A stretch of 28,156 bases of DNA, taken from positions 1-28,156 of IMG/VR virus record IMGVR_UViG_3300042478_001897; one strand, 5' to 3'. Positions 1 to 5,295 of the stretch are shown piece after piece. The notes below the pieces were generated by a model. It was not told where the DNA came from. It saw only the letters and a program-made list of their open reading frames with translations, and made no database searches. Within the stretch, counting starts at the first letter, position 1. Every line of letters begins with the position of its first letter. Position numbers and translations under genes: made by a program. The DNA comes from a virus.

Positions 1-17
1 GAAGTCCCGTCGTCCCG

Positions 18-46
18 CCCGCACTGCGGAACGTCCGCAGTGCGGG
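18..46 (-). terminator. Perfect hairpin after the 102-residue gene
   Basis: A 13-bp perfect inverted repeat (18-30 with 34-46) has a 3-base loop and lies 11 bases beyond the stop codon of the gene at 58-366. On the minus strand it is followed by GC-rich sequence and no T-run, so it is a poor classical Rho-independent terminator. It may instead stabilise the 3' end of the transcript. Its outer bases join the conserved gene-end repeat at 44-66. Confidence 0.6.
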
Positions 47-66
47 TATCCGAACAATCAGCCGCC
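44..66 (-). repeat. Gene-end repeat, copy A
   Basis: This 23-base segment matches copy B at 424-446 at 22 of 23 positions. On the minus strand it holds the last codon (GGC), the TGA stop and about 15 bases downstream, and it runs directly into a perfect hairpin. The two genes that carry it encode unrelated proteins, so the similarity is confined to the gene ends. Confidence 0.75.
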
Positions 67-366
67 CATCCTTCCTCCGCTAGCCAGAGCATCGCCGCCG
101 TCGATCCACTGGCTGCTCGCCAAGTCGATCTTGAGAGGCTTGCCGTCCTCGGCACGGCTAACCGCTTCAAGCGTTGCGGCCAGCGTCTCGATGATGTCGG
201 CCAGCCTCGGCAGAACGTCCGTCTCGGCGTTGACCATGTTCGACCGCGAGCCGTCGCCGTAGGGGGCGGCCATCTTCCGAAGGATCGACGACCGCAGGTA
301 CTTGAGGTCGGTGCTGGCACCGAGGATTCCGTCGATCAGCCGCTCGCGTTGCTGGTGAAGTTTCAT
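58..366 (-). CDS. Small phage protein of unknown function (102 aa)
   Basis: I do not recognise this protein. It starts MKLHQQRERL and looks mainly helical, with a leucine- and alanine-rich segment around residues 50-70 (DVLPRLADIIETLAATLEAV). No transmembrane segment, metal motif or catalytic motif is visible. The ATG at 366 was chosen because GGAG lies a few bases upstream (AACGGAGACGAGACG), and the frame upstream of it overlaps the hairpin of the preceding gene. It is the last gene of a two-gene unit read from the promoter at 655-682. It ends in the conserved gene-end repeat and a perfect hairpin, as its neighbour does. Function cannot be assigned. Confidence 0.7.
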   Translation of the reverse strand: MKLHQQRERLIDGILGASTDLKYLRSSILRKMAAPYGDGSRSNMVNAETDVLPRLADIIETLAATLEAVSRAEDGKPLKIDLASSQWIDGGDALASGGRMGG

Positions 367-395
367 CGTCTCGTCTCCGTTGCTTGAGTCCGTGG

Positions 396-422
396 AACCC
401 CGCCGCACTGTGCGGCGGGGTT
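396..422 (-). terminator. Perfect hairpin between two small genes
   Basis: A 12-bp perfect inverted repeat (396-407 with 411-422) with a 3-base loop lies between the stop of the 54-residue gene and the start of the 102-residue gene. On the minus strand the stem ends in GGGGTT and lacks a following T-run, so any termination would be partial. Its stem sequence is unrelated to the hairpin at 18-46 although both follow the same gene-end repeat. Confidence 0.6.
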
Positions 423-423
423 T

Positions 424-446
424 GGGTAGCCGAACAATCAGCCGCC
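424..446 (-). repeat. Gene-end repeat, copy B
   Basis: This is the second copy of the 23-base gene-end repeat, with one mismatch to copy A at 44-66. It contains the GGC TGA end of the 54-residue gene and is separated by a single base from the hairpin at 396-422. Confidence 0.75.
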
Positions 447-602
447 AGCGTTGCGGGGGCAGCACCAGTCGATGTTGTTGCTGATCCACCGCTGCATCGC
501 ACCGATTGACCAAAAGGTCGGAGCCTCGGGGCAGTTGTCGATGCGAATCTCGCCGTTGACCTCGGTGTAGCGGATGCCGTTGTAGTTTCCGGTGCTGGTC
601 AT
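438..602 (-). CDS. Small phage protein of unknown function (54 aa)
   Basis: I do not recognise this short protein. It starts MTSTGNYNGIRYTEVNGEIR and ends NIDWCCPRNAGG. It has a beta-like N-terminal half, then a likely helix (FWSIGAMQRWISNN) and a CC pair near the end. The ATG at 602 is preceded by GGAG (AACGGAGAACG), whereas upstream in-frame codons overlap the promoter's initially transcribed region. It is the first gene behind the near-consensus promoter at 655-682, with a leader of roughly 45 bases. It shares its stop-codon context with the next gene. Such a strongly promoted short gene could be a regulator or an early host-interaction protein, but nothing in the sequence shows this. Confidence 0.65.
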   Translation of the reverse strand: MTSTGNYNGIRYTEVNGEIRIDNCPEAPTFWSIGAMQRWISNNIDWCCPRNAGG

Positions 603-654
603 CGTTCGTTCTCCGTTGTTGGCGTCTCGCGGTGTCCGCCGCGTTGACCCCTGC

Positions 655-682
655 ATTATAACCTATCGGCTTTTGGCGTCAA
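655..682 (-). promoter_or_regulatory. Near-consensus sigma-70 promoter
   Basis: On the minus strand a TTGACG -35 box (677-682) and a perfect TATAAT -10 box (655-660) are separated by 16 bases. Transcription would start near 648 and read the 54- and 102-residue genes. This is the only promoter in the window with both boxes this close to consensus, and its AT-rich surroundings stand out from the GC-rich neighbours. Confidence 0.8.
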
Positions 683-712
683 TAGGCTTTCGGAAAAATC
701 TTTTTTGGCCTG

Positions 713-726
713 TTTCCCCGGGGAAA
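713..726. repeat. 14-bp perfect palindrome with GGGGAAAAC motif
   Basis: TTTCCCCGGGGAAA is a perfect palindrome just past the stop of the 735-980 gene and 31 bases upstream of the -35 box. It shares the GGGAAAAC element with several sites in the 981-1228 region, which suggests a common DNA-binding protein. It may be an operator, or a weak hairpin ending the upstream transcript. Confidence 0.4.
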
Positions 727-734
727 ACGCGGGT

Positions 735-980
735 CTAGGGGGCAGGGGGCGGGGCCACCCCGGCCAGCCGCACCTCGGCGTCGGTCTCGATCCAGACCCG
801 CGCCCCGCAGGAGAGCGGGTTGCAGGGGGCGTAGACCACGCGGCTCGGCCCCAGCACTTCGACCGACCGGCAGTAGGTGTTCGTGCGGCCCTGCTTGACC
901 GTCAGCGGCGGATCGTCGGTGCCGGCCCGCTTGTTGCGGCGGATCACGTGCTGATTGACGTGGATGCGGGTGCGGGGCAT
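735..980 (-). CDS. Conserved hypothetical protein, IHVNQHVIRRN type (81 aa)
   Basis: This is a small basic protein starting MPRTRIHVNQHVIRRNKRAG and containing LTVKQGRTNTYCRSVEVLGP and PLSCGARVWIETDAEV. I recall this family as short uncharacterised proteins scattered in bacterial and phage genomes, always with the HVNQH, NTYC and LSCGARVW motifs. The role is unknown. The motifs suggest a compact beta-rich fold. The ATG at 980 fits the usual family start; an in-frame ATG at 992 is an alternative. It lies downstream of the motif-dense 981-1228 region, which probably holds its promoter. Confidence 0.75.
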   Translation of the reverse strand: MPRTRIHVNQHVIRRNKRAGTDDPPLTVKQGRTNTYCRSVEVLGPSRVVYAPCNPLSCGARVWIETDAEVRLAGVAPPPAP

Positions 981-1228
981 GCCATCCAGCATCGCCGCCG
1001 CGTCAAATCCCCTACCCTATATGGGCCAATTTCACTCGCGGTATCCCCCAAAAAACCGATACTGACCGGCCCCGGGAAAACCGGCATCGGCAAAACAGGT
1101 TTTCGCGGGTTTTTTCGCGGCACGCTAAACCCTTGCGGCGCAAGGACTTACGCACCGCTGCCGGGAAAACGGGACGTTGAAAACCGTTTTCGGGCACCCT
1201 CGAATTTCCCCATATAGATAAGGGGTTT
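981..1228. promoter_or_regulatory. Motif-dense intergenic region (operator or origin candidate)
   Basis: This 248-base gap lies between two minus-strand genes. It is bracketed by imperfect inverted repeats, 1009-1032 and 1203-1225, that share CCCATATAG and a GGGG block (14 of 17 bases in the core). Inside are GC-flanked GAAAAC motifs in both orientations: 1072-1081, 1098-1109 (reverse), 1161-1170, 1178-1187, 1184-1194 (reverse) and 1222-1233 (reverse). Two share the direct repeat CCGGGAAAAC or CGGGAAAAC. The clustering suggests a binding region for the nearby HTH proteins or a replication/partition site. No clear -35/-10 pair could be picked out. Confidence 0.45.
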
Positions 1229-1474
1229 TCAGGCCCGCCGCTTCTTGAGCCGCTTGCCACGCGCGGCAATCCAGACCGGATTGCCGCTCGTCTCGTGGAT
1301 GTGCGGCTTGAGCAAAGCCAGTTCGTGAACGGCCACCGCCACGATCCGGTTCTGCTCAGTCTTGATGCCGAGCCCCTTCGCCTTCGCCACGCGCCGCACC
1401 GTGGGCGACGAGCAGCCGAGCCGCTTCGCCGCCGCGTTCATCGAGAGATACACCACCGCCCCGTCTCCTTGCAT
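1229..1474 (-). CDS. Helix-turn-helix DNA-binding protein (81 aa)
   Basis: The protein starts MQGDGAVVYLSMNAAAKRLG. Residues 10-35 (LSMNAAAKRLGCSSPTVRRVAKAKG) have the layout of a helix-turn-helix: AAKRLG as the first helix, CS as the turn and SPTVRRVAKAKG as the recognition helix. A basic tail (RGKRLKKRR) could add DNA contacts. The ATG at 1474 is supported by AGGAG seven bases upstream. It lies between the excisionase-like gene and the motif-dense region just past its stop, so it may regulate that region. It could be a small repressor or a recombination directionality factor. The family cannot be named with confidence. Confidence 0.7.
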   Translation of the reverse strand: MQGDGAVVYLSMNAAAKRLGCSSPTVRRVAKAKGLGIKTEQNRIVAVAVHELALLKPHIHETSGNPVWIAARGKRLKKRRA

Positions 1475-1525
1475 GCCCGTTCTCCTGCACCCTAGCACCG
1501 GGTCAACCGAAAAGCAACCGCCACG

Positions 1526-1750
1526 TCAACCAAGTTTCGACCGCTTGCGACCGGACAACGTCGGGTCACGCTTGAAGTAGTCATCGCGGTTCTTTTGAAC
1601 TGACCGCAGGCTAACCGCCCACGCCCGACCGGAAAGCCGGAACCCTTCTAAGTCGCCACGCTGGATGAGCCGAATCACCCACACGTCGCTGCACCCGAGC
1701 ATCTCGGCGGCCACGGGCACGCTCACCCATTCAGGGGACTTCTTGACCAT
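1526..1750 (-). CDS. Excisionase-like (helix_17/MerR-type) DNA-binding protein (74 aa)
   Basis: The protein starts MVKKSPEWVSVPVAAEMLGC. The order VPVAAEMLGCSDVWVIRLIQRGDLEGFRLSGRAWAVSLRSV is the winged-helix layout of excisionase/MerR-type domains: two helices, a turn, a short G-L-E-G-F wing and a closing helix. Proteins of this type bend DNA beside attachment sites (Xis) or act as small regulators. It is divergent from the integrase, 193 bases away, which fits an excision role. The ATG at 1750 follows AGGAACGGGAACA. Assignment as the true directionality factor is inferred from position. Confidence 0.7.
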   Translation of the reverse strand: MVKKSPEWVSVPVAAEMLGCSDVWVIRLIQRGDLEGFRLSGRAWAVSLRSVQKNRDDYFKRDPTLSGRKRSKLG

Positions 1751-1783
1751 TGTTCCCGTTCCTGTAGTTTCGGGTTCGACAGC

Positions 1784-1828
1784 GACGCCCCGCCATCCCT
1801 ACGGATGACGGGGCGTCGAATGGCGGGG
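1784..1828. repeat. Strong hairpin with an alternative pairing partner
   Basis: Bases 1784-1798 pair with 1803-1817 with one mismatch and a 4-base loop. The segment CCCCGCCAT (1788-1796) can instead pair with ATGGCGGGG (1820-1828), giving two mutually exclusive structures. It lies in the divergent 1751-1943 gap between the excisionase-like gene and the integrase. It could be a bidirectional terminator, a regulatory leader or a recombination-related structure. A further short inverted repeat (GTGAC at 1845-1849 and GTCAC at 1857-1861) lies next to it. No attachment core can be identified. Confidence 0.5.
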
Positions 1829-1943
1829 ACAGGATTTGTTTTCAGTGACCAACCGTGTCACGGCTAATCGTTGCAACCGCTACAGGCAGGAGCCCGCGTC
1901 AGCACGGAGGTGTGTTCTAGGATTTTTCCTCGGAGCCACACCG

Positions 1944-2801
1944 ATGAAACTGCAACAGTTATTCAACGACTACTACCGGCCGCTTCGACTTCGCGGCCGG
2001 TCGCTCAACACGACTCGACTCTACGGCTGCACGATCCGCTCCTTCTGGAAATGGCTGGGCACCGAGCCGACGATCAACGATCTGACCGACCTGACGATCA
2101 GCCGGTTCCTTGAACACCGGGCCAGCATCCGCAGCCCGTACACGGCAGAAAAAGAGCGGACGCAGTTGTTGTCGCTCTGGCGGTTCGCCGCCGACCGCGG
2201 CCTCGTCCGCGACCGGCCCTGCGTGCCGCCGGCCCCCCTGCCCGACCGCATCCCGACGGCGTGGACAGTCGAGCAACTTCAGGGGTTGATGCGGGCCGCG
2301 ACTGCGACCCGCGGGTACGTCGGCACGATTCCGGCCGGCGTCTGGTACGCCGCGCTCATCTCGGTCTTGTGGGAGTCGGCGGAACGCATCGGTGCCATCC
2401 TCGCCTGCCACCCCGGCGACTTCCTCACGCCGGTGCTGACCGTTCGTGCGGAGTACCGCAAGGGCGGCAAGCGCGACCGCGTGTACCGGTTGTCGGTCGA
2501 GACGTGCAGCCTCGTCGCTCGGGCCTGCGGCACGCGGCGGCTGTTTGAATGGCCGCAGAATCCCGGCTACCTGTGGACGAAGTACAAAGACGTGGTCGCC
2601 CGCGCCGGGCTCGGCCACGACCGCAAGTGCGGATTCCACCAACTGCGTCGCTCGTCAGCGAGCCACTTTGCTGCCCTCGGCGGCGATCCGGTGAAACTGC
2701 TTGATCATTCCAGCCCGCGGACAACGCACCGCTGGTATCTCGATCGCAGGCTGACCGACCGCGATCCGCCTCCAAGCGAGGTGCTGCCGCGGCTGACCTG
2801 A
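1944..2801 (+). CDS. int: Tyrosine recombinase (phage integrase)
   Basis: This 285-residue protein has an N-terminal SAM-like core-binding domain (about 1-95) and a C-terminal catalytic domain (about 105-270). The catalytic residues are visible: Arg148 in ESAERIGAIL, a lysine in YRKGGKRDR (173-176), His232 and Arg235 in HQLRRSS, His255 in LLDHSSPRTT and the nucleophile Tyr265 in HRWYLD. It would join phage and host DNA at attachment sites. It is the only plus-strand gene, divergent from the excisionase-like gene and convergent with the gene ending at 2818. The ATG at 1944 was chosen because the domain begins there and CGGAG lies upstream. The frame is open further upstream but without family-like sequence. 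Confidence 0.93.
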   Translation: MKLQQLFNDYYRPLRLRGRSLNTTRLYGCTIRSFWKWLGTEPTINDLTDLTISRFLEHRASIRSPYTAEKERTQLLSLWRFAADRGLVRDRPCVPPAPLPDRIPTAWTVEQLQGLMRAATATRGYVGTIPAGVWYAALISVLWESAERIGAILACHPGDFLTPVLTVRAEYRKGGKRDRVYRLSVETCSLVARACGTRRLFEWPQNPGYLWTKYKDVVARAGLGHDRKCGFHQLRRSSASHFAALGGDPVKLLDHSSPRTTHRWYLDRRLTDRDPPPSEVLPRLT

Positions 2802-2817
2802 CGATCCGCCGCCCGGC

Positions 2818-3060
2818 TCACAGGCCGCTGATGAATTCGTCCGAGAAGTAAGGCCCACTCGGGTCGTCGCCCCAGCGGCAGGTGTGCTGCTCACGCCTCG
2901 CTCGCTCGACGGCGAGCGTCCCCTTGACCCGGCTCAACTCCGCGAGCAGCCGCATGACATGAGCCGCGAGCGTGCCCGAGGTGCCCGTGTACGCACCCGA
3001 GAACCGGCGGGCGTCCTGCTCACACTGGGCCAGGTAGGCGTCGGCGAGGGGCTCAGGCAC
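2818..3060 (-). CDS. Small phage protein of unknown function (80 aa)
   Basis: Starting at GTG 3060, the protein reads VPEPLADAYLAQCEQDARRF and is mostly helical, with a probable amphipathic helix or short coiled coil at about 30-57 (AAHVMRLLAELSRVKGTLAVERARREQ). It overlaps the end of the upstream gene by 8 bases, which favours translational coupling. It ends 17 bases from the integrase stop, with no room for a large terminator between the convergent genes. No function is recognised. Confidence 0.6.
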   Translation of the reverse strand: MPEPLADAYLAQCEQDARRFSGAYTGTSGTLAAHVMRLLAELSRVKGTLAVERARREQHTCRWGDDPSGPYFSDEFISGL

Positions 3061-3517
3061 GTCGGCACTCCTGGTGGCAGGCCGCGTACCCAGCGATGTC
3101 GATGGCAGCGTCGTCGGTGGCTTGGCCGGTGCCCAGCTGGCGGGCGATCTTGTCGAGCACCATGACGAGAGCCCAGTCGGCCGGCGTGAACGTCGTGTTG
3201 AACGCCGCGTTCACCAGCGACGCCGTCCTGGCGAAATGCTCCGTAGGTGGCCCGTACTTGCCGTGCCGGTCTCGGATCGTGGCGATTGCGTCACGCAGCG
3301 TCTGCTCAGCCGGCGAGACCGGGCGAAACCCCGGCTCCCACTCGGCGTAGGTCTCGCTCAGGACCGAGTCGTGTTGCGTTTCCTCGGAACTTGCGACAAT
3401 GTGCCTAGGTTCTGTCGCCCGCGGCGCCACCTTGTGGTCATCGGCTGGCGTGGCGTCGATCCGCTCGCGGACGGCTGCCCGTAGTGCGGCGTTGGATTCG
3501 TCGAGTGTCGTTGTCAT
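3053..3517 (-). CDS. DUF6378-like phage protein (154 aa)
   Basis: The C-terminal 85 residues match the pattern I know as DUF6378: ATIRDRHGKYGPPTEHFART, then FTPADWALVMVLDKIARQLG, then DDAAIDIAGYAACHQE. The helical layout with D/E and K clusters resembles all-alpha nucleotide pyrophosphohydrolases (MazG-like), so a nucleotide-pool role is possible but unproven. Residues 1-70 look disordered and are not part of the domain. The ATG at 3517 has GAGGAG five bases upstream. The gene overlaps the end of the metallophosphoesterase gene by 80 bases, so their products are probably made together. Confidence 0.75.
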   Translation of the reverse strand: MTTTLDESNAALRAAVRERIDATPADDHKVAPRATEPRHIVASSEETQHDSVLSETYAEWEPGFRPVSPAEQTLRDAIATIRDRHGKYGPPTEHFARTASLVNAAFNTTFTPADWALVMVLDKIARQLGTGQATDDAAIDIAGYAACHQECRRA

Positions 3518-4589
3518 GCTTGCTCCTCAGGTCGCCGTCGCAAAACAGCGGGTAGGCCTTGGTCACTTCGTTCCGGCCGTGGTCGATCACGACGAGTCCT
3601 TGGCATGGGCGGTCGTGAGCGCCGGCCTTGATGAACACAGAGTACGCGGAGTGTCCAATCACCGAGCCGTTGCTGACGTACCGCCCGCCACGCAGCCAGC
3701 CCCACGTGTGGTAGTGGCCGAAGATCGTCAGGTCCGCCCGCCGGCTGGCGTCCCATGCCGCGATGGCCTTGGTGGCCGGCAGGGCCAGACCGTAGACCCC
3801 CTGCGAGTAGCGGATGCTGTGACCGTGGGTGGTCCGCAGCACGAACCCGTCGAGGTCCACGTAGCCGAGGTGACCGGATGCAATCTGCCACTCCACGTTC
3901 GGGTTCCGCTCCTCACGCTGGAGTGTGTGGTAGAGCATCTGCTCCCAAGAATGATCCAGTTCGGTGGCGATGCGGAGTTTCTCGGTGGACCGTCCGTGAT
4001 TGCCGGCGTTTGTGCAGACGACGACTGAATCCACGTTCGCAGCGATAGCGTCGATCATGCCCCGCAGCCGCGTGCCGATCCACCGCGTCGCGTTCGGCGG
4101 CGAGAGTTGTGCCACCTCGACGCAGTCGGGGTGAATGTGGCCCGTGATAAAATCGCCGCCCAGCCAGACCACGATGCGTCGGATGTCGGCCAAGTGCCGT
4201 TCGTGGTCGAGCATGGCGAACAGCCGCATCTCCAGTTCGGCGAGGCGTCGCTCGCACACCTCCAGTGAGTAGTCGTTTGCTCCGTTGACGGTGGCCGGGT
4301 CCACGCGCTCCTCGCAGTGAACGTCCGACAGCATGAACACCATCGTCGCGGCGTGCCGCTTCGACGGCTTGCGGCGCCCGGCGGGCCGGCGTGCCGGCGG
4401 CGTCAGGCCGCGCAGCGTGGTCAGCGAGTCGGCCCGCTCCCGCTCGCGGTCGATCTGCGCGAGCGCCGCCCTGTAGCGGCCTTTCAGGCTTGCCACCTCG
4501 GACCGCAGCCGGGCGAGTTCGGCGTCGGACGCCAGCCGCTGCTCGTCAGCGGCTCGGTCGGTGACGGCATCGGCAAGTGGTTTTTTCAT
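3438..4589 (-). CDS. Calcineurin-like metallophosphoesterase (383 aa)
   Basis: All motifs of the calcineurin-like phosphoesterase fold are visible: DVH (Asp89, His91), GGDF (Asp146), AGNH (196-198), THGHS (His255, His257) and GHYH (291-294). These bind two metals and hydrolyse phosphoesters. The usual GNHD/E is GNHG here, so substrate preference may differ. Residues 16-58 form a predicted coiled coil (ELARLRSEVASLKGRYRAAL), an addition not needed for catalysis. The start at 4589 overlaps the preceding stop as ATGA. The last 26 or so residues lie in an 80-base overlap with the next gene and are basic and low-complexity. It may process DNA or nucleotides in infection. The substrate is unknown. 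Confidence 0.88.
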   Translation of the reverse strand: MKKPLADAVTDRAADEQRLASDAELARLRSEVASLKGRYRAALAQIDRERERADSLTTLRGLTPPARRPAGRRKPSKRHAATMVFMLSDVHCEERVDPATVNGANDYSLEVCERRLAELEMRLFAMLDHERHLADIRRIVVWLGGDFITGHIHPDCVEVAQLSPPNATRWIGTRLRGMIDAIAANVDSVVVCTNAGNHGRSTEKLRIATELDHSWEQMLYHTLQREERNPNVEWQIASGHLGYVDLDGFVLRTTHGHSIRYSQGVYGLALPATKAIAAWDASRRADLTIFGHYHTWGWLRGGRYVSNGSVIGHSAYSVFIKAGAHDRPCQGLVVIDHGRNEVTKAYPLFCDGDLRSKHDNDTRRIQRRTTGSRPRADRRHASR

Positions 4590-4843
4590 GACTGCCCCAG
4601 CCACATACAGAGGACGGATTCGCCTGCCGTGGTCCAGCCACGTGCCTTGGCCTCGGCGATCAAGGCACGGGCGTAGGCGGTTTTCTGGTGGCGTGTGTGG
4701 TCGAACCGCCGCCGCGCCTCAAGGAACTCGGCCTGTGCCTCGGCGGGCAGTTTGTGGAACCAACTGGTGTAGCCGGGCCGCTGGTTCTGCACTGCCGTTT
4801 CAACGGCGTCCGCTAGGCTTCCGATTGCCTTGGTCTTTGCCAC
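4586..4843 (-). CDS. Small phage protein of unknown function (85 aa)
   Basis: Starting at GTG 4843 behind a strong GGAGGAG, the protein reads VAKTKAIGSLADAVETAVQN and contains GYTSWFHKLPAEAQAEFLEARRRF followed by RALIAEAKARGWTTAGESVLCMWLG. The last part looks like a helix-turn-helix or short helical hairpin. Similar small helical proteins occur in phage late regions, but I cannot name the family. It overlaps the upstream gene by 44 bases and is coupled by ATGA to the metallophosphoesterase gene. It could be a DNA-binding adaptor; this is inference. Confidence 0.65.
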   Translation of the reverse strand: MAKTKAIGSLADAVETAVQNQRPGYTSWFHKLPAEAQAEFLEARRRFDHTRHQKTAYARALIAEAKARGWTTAGESVLCMWLGQS

Positions 4844-4997
4844 GCTTGTCTCCTCCCTGAGTCGCCGATCGCCTCAACACCACGTTGCCATCTTCGTCTG
4901 GGACCGGGTTCGGCCCCTCGTCGTCGTCGTACTCGGCGTCGTCCATGCTGCTGTGCACGGCCGGCTGTCTGTTCTTTGGTGGCCTACGCTTTGCCAT
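4800..4997 (-). CDS. Small charged protein of unknown function (65 aa)
   Basis: The protein starts MAKRRPPKNRQPAVHSSMDD, has an acidic middle (DDAEYDDDEGPNPVPDEDG) and a basic tail (GGDKRGKDQGNRKPSGRR). It looks disordered and has no domain. The ATG at 4997 follows the upstream stop by one base with only a weak ribosome binding site, so it may rely on re-initiation. Its last 14 codons overlap the start of the next gene. It is real mainly by position in a tight operon, and its confidence is lower than that of its neighbours. Confidence 0.5.
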   Translation of the reverse strand: MAKRRPPKNRQPAVHSSMDDAEYDDDEGPNPVPDEDGNVVLRRSATQGGDKRGKDQGNRKPSGRR

Positions 4998-4998
4998 A

Positions 4999-5295
4999 TC
5001 ACTTCATGCCGTAAAACCGTGCCGCAGATTCCACCACCTTCGCCCCAAACTCCTGAACTGCCACGCCAGCATCGTTCAACCACTTCTTGCGGCCGCTGCA
5101 CCCGCATGGCTTGCCCAGCCACCACTCGATCCGCTGCGCGGTCAGGCCGACCGCCGCGAGCAGCCGCTCGACGGCGTCGCCAACCATGACCGGCGGGCGG
5201 CGCGGCGGCGGCGAGCAGTTGCGGAACGTGTTCGCGTGCTGCGCGCGGTAGCCGCAGCGTGGACAGATCAGGGATTCGGAGAAGTCGCAGATCAT
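4999..5295 (-). CDS. Zinc-binding small phage protein (98 aa)
   Basis: The protein begins MICDFSESLICPRCGYRAQH. The CPRC pair at 11-14 and the CGCSGRKKWLN segment near residue 65 provide cysteines for one zinc site. Short phage proteins with a CGC..RKKWLN element are common beside tail or lysis genes, but their role is not established. The ATG at 5295 overlaps the upstream stop (ATGA), which fixes the start. The in-frame ATG further upstream would run 30 bases into the previous gene. It follows the large tail protein and may belong to virion assembly or host takeover. Confidence 0.65.
   Translation of the reverse strand: MICDFSESLICPRCGYRAQHANTFRNCSPPPRRPPVMVGDAVERLLAAVGLTAQRIEWWLGKPCGCSGRKKWLNDAGVAVQEFGAKVVESAARFYGMK

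Noticed and set aside
1009-1225. CRISPR array
   Set aside because: The motifs are short, in both orientations and irregularly spaced. There are no constant-length repeats or spacers and no cas genes.
1761-1800. Possible tRNA or tmRNA 3' end (GGGTTCGAC) marking an attachment site
   Set aside because: The T-loop-like GGTTCGAC is there, but the flanking bases do not form a 5-bp T-stem and no acceptor stem or CCA end follows.
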